The notes under the pieces were generated by a model. That model made no database searches and was not told the origin of the DNA. It was given only the letters and a program-made list of their open reading frames with translations. Of a stretch of DNA of 56,793 bases, positions 33,630 to 42,837 are shown in pieces. Source of the stretch: JBIYSM02 sp044759095 (GTDB lineage Bacteria; Bacillota; Bacilli; Brevibacillales; Brevibacillaceae); assembly GCF_044759095.2 (NCBI RefSeq), contig NZ_JBIYSM020000027.1, positions 1 through 56,793 of the forward strand, given 5' to 3'. The position numbers and the translations under genes were made by a program. The first letter of the stretch is position 1. Each line of letters opens with the position of its first letter.

Positions 33630-36500
33630 ATGTCCAGTCAACGGATAAAACGATTGCACGAGATGCTTACCGGAAATCCCTTTCACAAAAAGGTGTTGTT
33701 GACCAGCAACTTTTCGCAAGGTCACCAGTGGCTGGAACAACTTAGCCGGACCCACGGTAGCGTTCTAAATGTTTCGGTCCAATCACCTCGGTCATTGGCT
33801 CTCCAGCACGCCCAACTAACACTTGTGGAAAAAGGGTTGACGTATACGTCTCCGGAAGAAATCTATTGGATCGTGCAATGGCTCATGAGGGAGCTGGCTT
33901 CAGACACGAACTCCTATATTCCGGTTTCCTTGTTAACTCCAGGGGTGGTTCACTGTTTTTGTTCCGCTATCAGCGAGTTGCGGCACGCGAAAATCGGTTC
34001 TGCTGAGTTGGATCACCGTGAGTTCGAAAACCCTGAAAAAGGAATATATGTCCAGAAACTTTTATCCCAGTACGAGTCCTACATGATTAAAAATAAGCTT
34101 GTGGATGATGCAGAATTGCGACAGTACGTTCAACCAGACCCGCTGCCGCATGTTTTCTACATAGTAGATGAGCACCTGCGACTTTCGAAGTCCGAGCAAG
34201 ACATGTTGAATACAATCACCCGAAACCGACTTCACGTTTTGGAAAGCGACGTTCCATTTACTGCCTCGGAGTCTGGTTTCCCTTTCACAGAAACGTCATT
34301 CTTCCATTCACTCGGTCCTGTCGCGGAAGTTCGAGAAGTGCTTCGGCGAATGGCTGAGCAGAACGCATCCTGGGATGAAGTTGAAATCATCGCTTCCGAT
34401 TACGCCGCCTACGCTTCTGCGATACATACAGCGATTGCCCCATTTTCCATTCCATGTACGTATTCTCAAGGACTGCCCATTTCCTACTCAAAAGCAGGCC
34501 TGGCAGCAAGCCTGTATTTCGAGTGGTTGGAGTCGGGATACAACCTAGATCCTATTTTGCAAGCATGTAAGCTTGGACTGCTATACCTGCCATCGGAAGA
34601 GGAATCAGTGACCGGCTGCAGCTTCATTCGCGTCCTGGAAAAATCGGGAATCGGATGGGGCAGGGAAAGGTATTCCTTGCTTCGCAAGGTCAAGGAAAGC
34701 ACCGAGCATGATCGTCAGATTATTGCGGCAGATTTGTTAGCCGACTTCTTTGACCGACTATTTGAGGTGCTGCCCGAGGAAAAAGAAATCTGGTCACCAA
34801 GAAACGTTTTGGATGGAATGAATCGATTTTGCGACGTGGTACCTTCATACCATGAATACGACATGCAAGCGAAAAGCAGCATCAAACAGCTGCTGCATAC
34901 ACTTGACAGGGCACCGTACACGCCGATGGAACGAAGAACCGCGATCGATTTCGCACGGGAAATGGTAGAGGGTATTACCATTGCCACGGATAGCATGCCT
35001 TCGGAAGGAAAGCTGCATGTTTCCTCTTTGCGTGATGGCGGTCAGTCCGGACGTCGATACACCTTTATTGTGGGCATGGACGAAAACTCCTGGACCGTAG
35101 CCGATATCCAGGATCCAATTCTCCTCGATATGGAACGAATTCGCATCAGCCCTCATTTAATCACCAGTAAGGATAAAGCGGCCCAGCAAGAGAGAGAACG
35201 AACAAGTCGTCTGAACATGATCCGTGGGACGTGCACACTCAGCTTCCATTCATACCGGGTGGCAGATAACCAAGAAGTGAATCCGGCGTTCGAACTGCTG
35301 CAAGTATTTCGCCATTCGTCGGGAAATCCCGAGGCGACTTATGAAAACCTTTTGAACCAGCTTGAGTTGCCAATTGGAATGGTTACTTCTCCTAGTGCGA
35401 TTACACTGGATGGGCAGGAGGCGTGGATGAAACGACTCATCGCCAGCGATGGCCAATTCTATGACAGCCGGAGCCCTGTAATTTCCGTATATCCTCATCT
35501 TGGTAACGGGGAGCGGGCTGTGGCGTCCAGAGAGGACTTTCTATTGACCGAATACGATGGTGTGTTTACTGCAACCTCCGGATCGTTGGCCATGGAAACG
35601 ACGAGTGCCAGCAAACTCGAACTGTACGCCCGTTGTCCCCTTCAGTATTTTTATCAGGAAGTTTTGGGGATCAAGCCAAAAGAGGTTGCCGAATTTGATC
35701 GGTCCCAGTGGCTGGATGCCGCCCAGCGGGGGAGCCTTCTGCATGCTATTTTTCAGCAATACTTGTTGGAAGCAAATGAAAACGGGGGAGCACATGATTA
35801 TACCCGCCTGCAGCGGATCACAGAAACAGCCATACAGCAGGCCCAACAGGAGATTCCTGCCCCCAGCGTCCATGTTATGTTGAAGGAAAGTGACGAGATT
35901 CGCAAAGACGTGGAGATATTCTGGGAAGGCGAACTTCAGCGGACATCCAAACCAAGATTCATGGAACTTGCCTTGCACGGCGAAGACGGAGTGTTCCAGG
36001 TCGAACTGGGTGACGAACTTGTTTTGCCTCTAAAAGGATATGTAGATCGCGTTGATGAATTGGAGCCGAGTACATACAAGGTCATCGATTACAAGACGGG
36101 AAATCCACGAAAATTCAAGGAAAACGAGTATTTTTCCAAAGGGACGCAGCTGCAGCACGCGATCTACTCCATCGCTGTGGAACAGTGGCTGCAACGTACG
36201 GGCATTGACCCGCAGGCGAAGGTGGTGGAAGCTTCTTATTATTTCCCGACCTTCAAAGGTCAAGGGCATGAAGTGACACGCTCTCAAAATCGACGTGAAG
36301 CGACAGCCCGTCTGGTTTCCCTGATGATCACGGCCATGGAGCAGGGGCTATTCCCGCCCACACAGGACCCTGGCAAATGCAAATGGTGTGACTTCAGAGA
36401 TGTCTGTGGTAATCATGCGGTACACATGAAAGAGAAACGGAACGACCCAACCAATGGTGAGCGGTTGTCCCTGATGCTGGAGGTGGAAGATTATGAGTGA
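33630..36500 (+). CDS. AddB-like nuclease subunit, pair 1
   Basis: A 956-residue AddB-like protein. The N-terminal helicase-like part has no Walker A (VLLTSNFSQGHQW where an ATP loop would be), so it is probably a non-motor helicase fold. The C-terminal RecB-type nuclease has GSLLHAIF (near 700), the Asp of GYVDRVDE and the IDYKTG active site (near 818), and the QxxY motif in QLQHAIYS. Four Cys, one in ARCPLQYF (near 668) and three in CKWCDFRDVC (near 916), match the AddB iron-sulfur staple. ATG 33630 has GAGGAGG 8 bases upstream, better than ATG 33609. It overlaps the AddA-like gene by 8 bases. Confidence 0.85.
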   Translation: MSSQRIKRLHEMLTGNPFHKKVLLTSNFSQGHQWLEQLSRTHGSVLNVSVQSPRSLALQHAQLTLVEKGLTYTSPEEIYWIVQWLMRELASDTNSYIPVSLLTPGVVHCFCSAISELRHAKIGSAELDHREFENPEKGIYVQKLLSQYESYMIKNKLVDDAELRQYVQPDPLPHVFYIVDEHLRLSKSEQDMLNTITRNRLHVLESDVPFTASESGFPFTETSFFHSLGPVAEVREVLRRMAEQNASWDEVEIIASDYAAYASAIHTAIAPFSIPCTYSQGLPISYSKAGLAASLYFEWLESGYNLDPILQACKLGLLYLPSEEESVTGCSFIRVLEKSGIGWGRERYSLLRKVKESTEHDRQIIAADLLADFFDRLFEVLPEEKEIWSPRNVLDGMNRFCDVVPSYHEYDMQAKSSIKQLLHTLDRAPYTPMERRTAIDFAREMVEGITIATDSMPSEGKLHVSSLRDGGQSGRRYTFIVGMDENSWTVADIQDPILLDMERIRISPHLITSKDKAAQQERERTSRLNMIRGTCTLSFHSYRVADNQEVNPAFELLQVFRHSSGNPEATYENLLNQLELPIGMVTSPSAITLDGQEAWMKRLIASDGQFYDSRSPVISVYPHLGNGERAVASREDFLLTEYDGVFTATSGSLAMETTSASKLELYARCPLQYFYQEVLGIKPKEVAEFDRSQWLDAAQRGSLLHAIFQQYLLEANENGGAHDYTRLQRITETAIQQAQQEIPAPSVHVMLKESDEIRKDVEIFWEGELQRTSKPRFMELALHGEDGVFQVELGDELVLPLKGYVDRVDELEPSTYKVIDYKTGNPRKFKENEYFSKGTQLQHAIYSIAVEQWLQRTGIDPQAKVVEASYYFPTFKGQGHEVTRSQNRREATARLVSLMITAMEQGLFPPTQDPGKCKWCDFRDVCGNHAVHMKEKRNDPTNGERLSLMLEVEDYE

Positions 36501-39500
36501 TACTGCGGTGTACGACGATCAATCGGCTCGAGAACGTATCCTGCACGATCTGGATACCACTTTCCTCGTGGAGGCAGGTGCCGGTTCAGGAAAAACGACA
36601 TCGTTGGTTGGACGTATGATCAATCTGGTGAAATCGGGTAAAGCTGAAATCGATGAAATAGCAGCGATTACCTTTACAAACAAAGCAGCATCAGAACTAA
36701 GCGCCCGGTTCCGCTTGAAACTGGAGCAGGAGCTGAAAAGAGCAGCGGATGAGACAGAACGGAATCGCTTGGAGCAGGCACTTCGGCAAATCAATCAATG
36801 TTTTATCGGCACGATTCACGCTTTTTGCGGTCGGCTACTGCGAGAACGCCCGATCGAAGCCGGTCTGGACCCGAATTTCACCGAACTGGAAGAGTCAGAT
36901 GCCAGTGAGTTTCGTGACCGCTGTTGGGATGAATATTTAGAAAAGCTGCGAGATGAGGGGCAGACTGCGGGCATCGATGAACTGCTTGCGATCAATGTTC
37001 ATGTTGAGGAGTTGCGTGCCGTTTTTCACCGGGTGTCACAGTACGAGGACGTCGTGATTTTTACGCAAGATGTTGAAGAACCCGATTTCGATCTGATCCG
37101 TCTGTCCTTGCCAAAAATGGTCGACGAAGCCGCACGGTTTATTCCTACAAATCCCCCTGAAAAAGGCTGGGACAAACTGCAGGAAGTGATCCGAGAGGCG
37201 CGCCGTTTTCTTCGAAACATGAACCTCCAGGACAAGATGAATGTACTGGCGGTGGCAAAGATGTTTGACCGTTCGCTTGACGTTACCCAAAACCGGTGGA
37301 CAGAAAAAACGATGGGGAAACAGTTCAAGGAGCAGTTCCAAGACTGGCAACAAACCGTTCTTCAGCCGTTTCTGCAATCTTGGAGAGAATATCTCCACCC
37401 GAAGCTGATTCGGTTTGTTCAGCCTGCAGTAGAGTACAGCCGAATGAGACGCATGGAATCGGGCATACTCGATTTTCAGGATTTACTGATGAAGACGGCT
37501 GCGCTGCTGAGGGAGCATCGGGATGTTCGGGAGTATTTCGGCCGCCGATACACACGGCTGTTGGTGGATGAATTTCAGGATACGGATCCGATCCAGGCGG
37601 AGATGATGCTGCTGCTTACTTCTGGAGATCCTGATCAGGCCGATTGGCGTCAAGCGCTTCCTCGCCCGGGCTCACTCCTCATCGTGGGAGATCCCAAGCA
37701 GTCTATCTACCGGTTTCGTCGTGCTGACATTTCCACTTACAACTTCGTGAAGCAACGGATCGCGTCATGCGGCGATGTGTTGCAGTTGACAAAAAACTTC
37801 CGTTCCGTAGCGGCAATCGGGGACTTCGTCAACTATGCCTTTGTTTCGAAATTCACACCGCCTACTGAAACGACGGACCACCAAGCGAACTTTGTGAGGA
37901 TGGTTACCCAGCAGGAGAATCCCAAAGGAAAACGGCTGACTCACGGAATCTACACATTGAACGTTCCGAAAATGGAGCGGGATCGAAAAGCCGATATCGC
38001 AGTTTATGACGCAGAGCGGATTGCACGGTATATTGCATGGGCATGCAAGGGAAACCTGCAGATCCAGGAAAAAGGCGGAACAGATGGTATTCCTGTTACC
38101 CGAGATGCGGAGCCAGGCGACTTTATGATTTTGCTGAAACGAAAAGAGTTCATCGGCTTGTACGCTGAGAAGCTGGAGCAGTACGGTGTTCCGTCCGACA
38201 CATCCGGAAGCCGTGCGGGCTACGAAGAACTGCATGCACTGCACATGTTAGTCGAGTGTCTGAATGATTGCACAGACCGAATTCCGTTGCTTGCGGTTCT
38301 CCGCGGGATGTTGTTCGGTGTAAGCGACGAAGCTTTGTATTATTATGCTGGTGAGACAGGGCGAATCGCCGTGTACCCACTGCCGGAGGAGGAGGCTCTT
38401 TCAGAGAAAGCACGATCCGTGTATCGAGCGCTTCTGCGCATTCAGAAGTATTTTGAATGGGTACGTTCTTTTCCTGCGTTGACCGCCTTCATGCGCATCA
38501 TCGAAGATTTGGGAATCCTTCCGTACGCAGCGGTCAAAGAAACAGGTGCGATCCGCGCAGGTACACTGGTGAAACTGTTGGAACTGATCCAAACCGATGT
38601 GTCCGTTTCGGCCAGTTGGCACGAATTAACGTCATTCTTTCGGAAACTAAGGCAGTCAGATGGATTGGAGAGTACCAGCTTGTTCGCCGGGTCTGGCGGG
38701 GCGGTCCGCATCATGAACTTGCATAAAGCAAAAGGACTGGAAGCACCCGTCGTGTTTTTGGCCTGCCCTTGTGGAGACAACGACCATGACGCGGAAGAAC
38801 ACGTGGATCGCAGCACCGACACGGCAGTGGGATTTTTCACGATTAAGCGGCCTAAAGATTCGTACACGCAAGAGATGGTTGCTCAGCCAGTCGGCTGGGT
38901 GGAAAAGGCGCTAAAAGAGCGAACGTACATCCTGGCCGAGGAAGACCGACTGCTCTACGTGGCAGCTACAAGGGCGAAACAGCTTCTCGTTGTCAGCCAG
39001 TACCTGTGGAAACCGGCCATTGACCCATGGAGCCCGCTGCAGAACAGCTTGGAAAAACAGCTTGAACTCGATGAGGTAGAATTTGAGCCGATTCACCGCG
39101 AGCCGTTAAACATCGCTCCGGATGTTGCGAAAGAACTTTATTCTTGGAACAATTGGTTGGCATCCACTGCAGCACCTACCTACACACGAACCAGTGTCAC
39201 GGCACAAACCAAATCTCTCAGTCAAGTGGAACTCCATCGTCCGGCAGAAGGAAGAGGCCTGGCGTTCGGTTCCGTTGTCCACCGCAGCATCGAAGCGATC
39301 GGCAATGGAATGGACGATTCGAAGCTAGAAACGTTCATCCGAATGGCTGCAGAAGAAGAGGGCTTGGAAGAAAAATGGCTGGGTGATGTGCTCCGTTCCG
39401 TCAGGTGTATCCTCGAAAGCGAAGTATGGGCACGCAGCCGCAAAGCCAAACAGGCTTACCACGAGTTCTCGATAATGGTTTCCAAAGACAATGACCTACT

Positions 39501-39729
39501 CAAGGGTGTGATCGACTTCCTGTTTGAGGAGGAAGATGGGTGGATCATACTTGACTTCAAAACTGACTTGTTTGAACACCAGTACGAGCAGGAATTCGTC
39601 GATTATTATACTCCTCAAGTGTTGGCTTATGTGGAGGAATGGGAGCGGCACGGAAACAAGGTGAAAGAGGCAGCGCTGTATTTTATCTCTCATAACAAAT
39701 ATGTCATTTGCAAACGAACCCAAAACTAG
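36493..39729 (+). CDS. AddA-like UvrD helicase-nuclease, pair 1
   Basis: A 1078-residue SF1 helicase-nuclease. Walker A GAGSGKTT lies near residue 29, DEFQDTDP near 355, GDPKQSIYRFRRAD near 399, LHKAKGLEAPVVF near 742 and the motif VI region VAATRAK near 818. The C-terminal nuclease domain has GSVVHRSIE (near 925), the Asp of KGVIDFLF, LDFKTD (near 1019) and a QVLAY motif. With its AddB-like partner it has the make-up of a two-nuclease, one-motor end-resection machine. It is shorter than housekeeping AddA (about 1230 residues). The ATG overlaps the AddB-like stop. Confidence 0.88.
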   Translation: MSDTAVYDDQSARERILHDLDTTFLVEAGAGSGKTTSLVGRMINLVKSGKAEIDEIAAITFTNKAASELSARFRLKLEQELKRAADETERNRLEQALRQINQCFIGTIHAFCGRLLRERPIEAGLDPNFTELEESDASEFRDRCWDEYLEKLRDEGQTAGIDELLAINVHVEELRAVFHRVSQYEDVVIFTQDVEEPDFDLIRLSLPKMVDEAARFIPTNPPEKGWDKLQEVIREARRFLRNMNLQDKMNVLAVAKMFDRSLDVTQNRWTEKTMGKQFKEQFQDWQQTVLQPFLQSWREYLHPKLIRFVQPAVEYSRMRRMESGILDFQDLLMKTAALLREHRDVREYFGRRYTRLLVDEFQDTDPIQAEMMLLLTSGDPDQADWRQALPRPGSLLIVGDPKQSIYRFRRADISTYNFVKQRIASCGDVLQLTKNFRSVAAIGDFVNYAFVSKFTPPTETTDHQANFVRMVTQQENPKGKRLTHGIYTLNVPKMERDRKADIAVYDAERIARYIAWACKGNLQIQEKGGTDGIPVTRDAEPGDFMILLKRKEFIGLYAEKLEQYGVPSDTSGSRAGYEELHALHMLVECLNDCTDRIPLLAVLRGMLFGVSDEALYYYAGETGRIAVYPLPEEEALSEKARSVYRALLRIQKYFEWVRSFPALTAFMRIIEDLGILPYAAVKETGAIRAGTLVKLLELIQTDVSVSASWHELTSFFRKLRQSDGLESTSLFAGSGGAVRIMNLHKAKGLEAPVVFLACPCGDNDHDAEEHVDRSTDTAVGFFTIKRPKDSYTQEMVAQPVGWVEKALKERTYILAEEDRLLYVAATRAKQLLVVSQYLWKPAIDPWSPLQNSLEKQLELDEVEFEPIHREPLNIAPDVAKELYSWNNWLASTAAPTYTRTSVTAQTKSLSQVELHRPAEGRGLAFGSVVHRSIEAIGNGMDDSKLETFIRMAAEEEGLEEKWLGDVLRSVRCILESEVWARSRKAKQAYHEFSIMVSKDNDLLKGVIDFLFEEEDGWIILDFKTDLFEHQYEQEFVDYYTPQVLAYVEEWERHGNKVKEAALYFISHNKYVICKRTQN

Positions 39730-39746
39730 AGAACAAGGAGAAGCTA

Positions 39747-39809
39747 ATGAAAAAGTTCGAAATTACCAATATGATTCGATTGAATGACTACCTACTCTAT
39801 ATTATTTAA
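39747..39809 (+). CDS. Very small open frame after the first pair
   Basis: A 20-codon frame (MKKFEITNMIRLNDYLLYII) with AAGGAG 6 bases upstream, 17 bases after the AddA-like stop. It could be a leader peptide, a small protein or chance. No homology is recognised. Confidence 0.25.
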   Translation: MKKFEITNMIRLNDYLLYII

Positions 39810-39842
39810 TAACTAAACAAAACTTAATTAGGGGGAAATAAG

Positions 39843-39926
39843 ATGGCATTTCTTGAATGTTCCGAATGTTCAAATATGCTAAACGCAGTGCAGATCTCCC
39901 ATTTGTTTTCCAACCTTTTCCGCTAA
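39843..39926 (+). CDS. Very small open frame with a CxxC pair
   Basis: A 27-codon frame (MAFLECSECSNMLNAVQI...) with a GGGGG run 8 bases upstream. The ECSEC motif looks like the first half of a zinc ribbon, so it may be the start of a truncated gene. Confidence 0.25.
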   Translation: MAFLECSECSNMLNAVQISHLFSNLFR

Positions 39927-39972
39927 TTCAGATTTGGGGGTACATATAGGAGAAACCACAACATTTTAACGG

Positions 39973-39999
39973 GAGCTACTTTTATAGGTGGCTCTTTTT
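39973..39999 (+). terminator. Rho-independent terminator before the second WYL gene
   Basis: GAGCTAC (39973-39979) pairs with GTGGCTC (39988-39994), followed by five T. It ends the first helicase-nuclease transcript and also shows that a start at GTG 39998 for the next gene is unlikely. Confidence 0.7.
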
Positions 40000-40075
40000 G
40001 TGTGAAGAGGATTTTGTCCCATTAAACAAGAATATCTATTCGGAGGTATTTACTGTTTTTGGGGTGAATGATGAC

Positions 40076-41029
40076 GTGGATAAGACACAGCGTTTATTTT
40101 ATATCGTCACGACGATTCAGCAGAGACCCGGAATAACCGCGCCTGAACTTGCCGAGTTGACTGGAACGTCAGTCCGGAGCATTTACAGGGACATAAAAGA
40201 CCTTGATAAATGTGGAATTCAAGTCTTGCTACAGGGAAACAAAGGATATTATGTTGTCGATAACTACATTCAAACACTGGGAAAACTTGGTGCCGATGAG
40301 TACCTGGCAATCTCCCTTTACCCGATGCTTGCCAGCCAATTCAAAATGAAAGGGCATCCGTTTCAAAAATCTTTCCAGTCGGCTATGGAAAAGATTCTTA
40401 CGCGCTTCAAAGTAAACGATAACCTCTTGCAACTAAGTAAGCGGATCAGAATACATACGGAACAAATGAATCCGGAGCAGGATTTGATCATGCAACGAAT
40501 CATTGAAGCAATTGTTCAAGATGTGACGATATCCTGCGAATATTACACGATGTCGAGAGAAGATTTGACAAAACGAATGATTGATCCCTATTATTTGGTT
40601 CCACGCGGGGGGTATCTCTACTTAATTGGCTATTGCCATTTGCGTGAGGAAGTACTTACGTTTCGATTAAATCGCTTTCATTCCATAGAGCTGACAAACA
40701 AGAAGTTTTTTATTGAAGATGAATTTAATATCGATTCATTTTTGGATAAACTTTGGGGAATTAAAGCGGACACAGAAGAGGTAACGTTTCGAGTTCGATT
40801 CTCGAAGAATGTTGCCCGTTATATTAAAGAACAGAGATATGACTCCAAGCCACAATTTATTGATGGGGAAGATGGCTCTCTCTTAATAATGGTAACGACT
40901 CGCGGAGCTGAAGAATTCTTGCGTTGGATGAAACAGTACGGTAAGGATGCAGAGCTGCTCGAGCCTGCGGAGTATAGACAAAAACTACATGAAGAATATC
41001 ATGAAATGGCGCAAAAATACTGTCAGTAG
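40076..41029 (+). CDS. WYL-domain transcriptional regulator, second
   Basis: A 317-residue regulator with a winged HTH (ITAPELAELTGTSVRSIYRDI), linker, WYL domain (IDPYYLVPRGGYLYLIGYCH) and WCX-type C-terminus (VTFRVRFSKNVARYIKEQRY). The start is uncertain: the frame is open from 39998, but a terminator T tract lies there; GTG 40076 has GGGG 11 bases upstream and aligns with the TTG start of the truncated copy at 17931. The two N-terminal halves are nearly alike over about 140 residues. It precedes the second helicase-nuclease operon and is its likely regulator. Confidence 0.8.
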   Translation: MDKTQRLFYIVTTIQQRPGITAPELAELTGTSVRSIYRDIKDLDKCGIQVLLQGNKGYYVVDNYIQTLGKLGADEYLAISLYPMLASQFKMKGHPFQKSFQSAMEKILTRFKVNDNLLQLSKRIRIHTEQMNPEQDLIMQRIIEAIVQDVTISCEYYTMSREDLTKRMIDPYYLVPRGGYLYLIGYCHLREEVLTFRLNRFHSIELTNKKFFIEDEFNIDSFLDKLWGIKADTEEVTFRVRFSKNVARYIKEQRYDSKPQFIDGEDGSLLIMVTTRGAEEFLRWMKQYGKDAELLEPAEYRQKLHEEYHEMAQKYCQ

Positions 41030-41076
41030 AACCAGGTTCTCTGACGGTATTTTACTTTTCTAGTAGGAAACAAATG

Positions 41077-41097
41077 TTCCCTGTCAGGATTTGTCAC
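41077..41097 (+). promoter_or_regulatory. Possible WYL operator before the second operon
   Basis: TTCCCTGTCA, five bases, TGTCAC resembles the boxes at 31154 and 33564 (TTCRCTGACA-N6-TGTCAA), with one base less between the halves and two changes. It lies upstream of the KapD-like gene. Support is weaker than for the first two boxes. Confidence 0.3.
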
Positions 41098-41158
41098 GAT
41101 CCCAGGTATTCTAAGAATATAGGGTATTAAAAATAGCTTGTAAAAGGAGGAACGTGTC

Positions 41159-41678
41159 ATGACCCAACCGTATCTGTTCGTTGATTTTGAGTTTACGATG
41201 CCGGAAGACGACAAAAAACGAAAAGGTTTCATCCCAGAGATCATTGAAGTAGGTGTGGTAGCCGTACGAAATAATCAGGTATATGATATGTTCTCCTCCT
41301 ATGTAAAACCTGAAATCAATCCTATTCTGAATGAACGCTGTAAACAGTTTTTGGACATTACCCAAGAGGCAGTGGATAATGGGCTCACATTTTTGCATGC
41401 AGTGGGGAATCCAGTATCCTTTCACTAAAAAAGAAATAGATTTGTCAATGGAACACAAGAGGTTTTATGGGGAACAAAATCAAACCGGGCTGATGAAGGC
41501 ATTGCTTGAGTTTGGCCATACGGCAAATGGAAAACATCATCGAGCATTGGATGATGCGATGACTGCGTTTGAGATCTATAAGCTGATGGAGAACGATAAG
41601 CAGTATTTGAAAAGAGCGGAACCATCCAGAATTGGAGATTTGGTTGACCTATCTCGTTTGATTGCGAAGATGGCTTAA
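41159..41678 (+). pseudogene. KapD-like 3'-5' exonuclease with internal deletion
   Basis: A DEDD-type exonuclease broken in the middle. The first frame from ATG 41159 (AAGGAGG upstream) gives FVDFEFTMPE with motif I (D, E), PEIIEVGVVAV, and RCKQFLDITQEAVDNG, ending at 41428. A second frame gives PFTKKEIDLSMEH, then GKHHRALDDAMTAFEIYKL with motif III (HxAxxD) to 41678. The segment with motif II is missing at about 41400, together with a frameshift. Full KapD-like proteins are some 200 residues. The remnant probably has no activity. Confidence 0.75.
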
Positions 41679-41718
41679 GATTGATTGTAGTTTAAATGAA
41701 AAAAAGGGTGATGGGAAT

Positions 41719-42687
41719 TTGTTTTTAATAAATGATATGAAGCCACGAATATCGATCAATGATCGGGTTGAGTGTCCCATATTAGGATGTACGCATACAG
41801 TCGAACGGCAAACCAACATAATGGAGAAAGAGGAGCGTTTTCGCTGCCCGGATCACGACATTTATATATCCCCTTCCACTTTTGAATATCGCGAAGTGGC
41901 ACATAACCTGCTATGGAACGATAAGGATGATCTGCGCTACTTAGAACAGGTTCTGGCAGGAAAAACAGAATCCCGAATGGCGCGGGAACGAAGTGAGGAC
42001 GTTATAACATGGAACGTGTTTCGCTACTTGCAGAAACATCATCACTTGCACCGGTTCGTAAAAGCGTTTACCGGCTGTTTGGCCTATGATCCGGAACTCA
42101 TATTCTGGTCGTATTCTCCCCTGGAGGCAGGGAAATGGGAGGCATTGCTTAGGGCAAGTCACGTATTCGGAGAGCGAATGGGATACGGTTCCGAGCCGGA
42201 TTTGATTATCAATTCGGAGGATACGCTTGTTTTTATCGAGGCTAAATTTACATCAGGAAATGAAACAGTGGGAAATAGCAAAGATGCCCTTATCCGTTAT
42301 GCTGAAAGGGAAGATCGTTGGTATGATAATGTGTTTACTACTGACGTTTGGAATGTGGCAGTAGAGTGTAAAAAGTACGAATTGATGCGCTACTGGCTGC
42401 TTGGAACCTGGATTGCAAATGAGATGGGCAAACATTTCGTACTGATGTCTTTAACGGCGATTGATCGTGATCAGGATTTACCCGCACGGTTTAGACCCCT
42501 TATTCGAGAGACAGATACCCGAGAATTTCGTCATACATGCTGGGAAGAAGTGCGCAGTTTTATTCATCAGAATCTTCCTCCAAGTGAAGCGCGGAACAAG
42601 GTCATTCAATATTTGGACGGAAAGACGGCGGGTTATGTAAATGGTGTACTCCAAAAAGGATTCCGGTGCGGGGGGGTGATCCGATGA
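41719..42687 (+). CDS. PD-(D/E)XK nuclease-like protein with N-terminal zinc finger
   Basis: A 322-residue protein not known to me by name. Residues 14-55 hold Cys/His pairs (ECPILGC and RCPDHD), probably a zinc finger. Residues 159-175 read EPDLII, SED, TLVFIEAKF, a clear PD-(D/E)XK active site (D and ExK), and the whole resembles restriction-type nucleases. TTG 41719 follows a GGTGATGGG stretch; ATG 41737 or a longer form from 41662 are possible. It follows the broken exonuclease and precedes the second AddB-like gene by 150 bases; a 15-codon frame at 42684 and a partial duplicate-like start lie between. Confidence 0.65.
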   Translation: MFLINDMKPRISINDRVECPILGCTHTVERQTNIMEKEERFRCPDHDIYISPSTFEYREVAHNLLWNDKDDLRYLEQVLAGKTESRMARERSEDVITWNVFRYLQKHHHLHRFVKAFTGCLAYDPELIFWSYSPLEAGKWEALLRASHVFGERMGYGSEPDLIINSEDTLVFIEAKFTSGNETVGNSKDALIRYAEREDRWYDNVFTTDVWNVAVECKKYELMRYWLLGTWIANEMGKHFVLMSLTAIDRDQDLPARFRPLIRETDTREFRHTCWEEVRSFIHQNLPPSEARNKVIQYLDGKTAGYVNGVLQKGFRCGGVIR

Positions 42688-42837
42688 AGGACTTGCCACT
42701 TTTACAGGAGAGGACCAGTCTCGAGGATTAACCGGGACATATTCGTGCGAACTTTATGATAACGAGTTTAAAATTGGTAGGTAGATGTTCCTGGTCCTTT
42801 CGAAATTGGTGGTAACGCTGAAGGAGGCGAATTCTCG

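Noticed and set aside
42684..42731. 15-codon frame overlapping the stop of the zinc-finger nuclease gene
   Set aside because: Very short, with no family; the ATGA overlap alone is not enough to call a gene.
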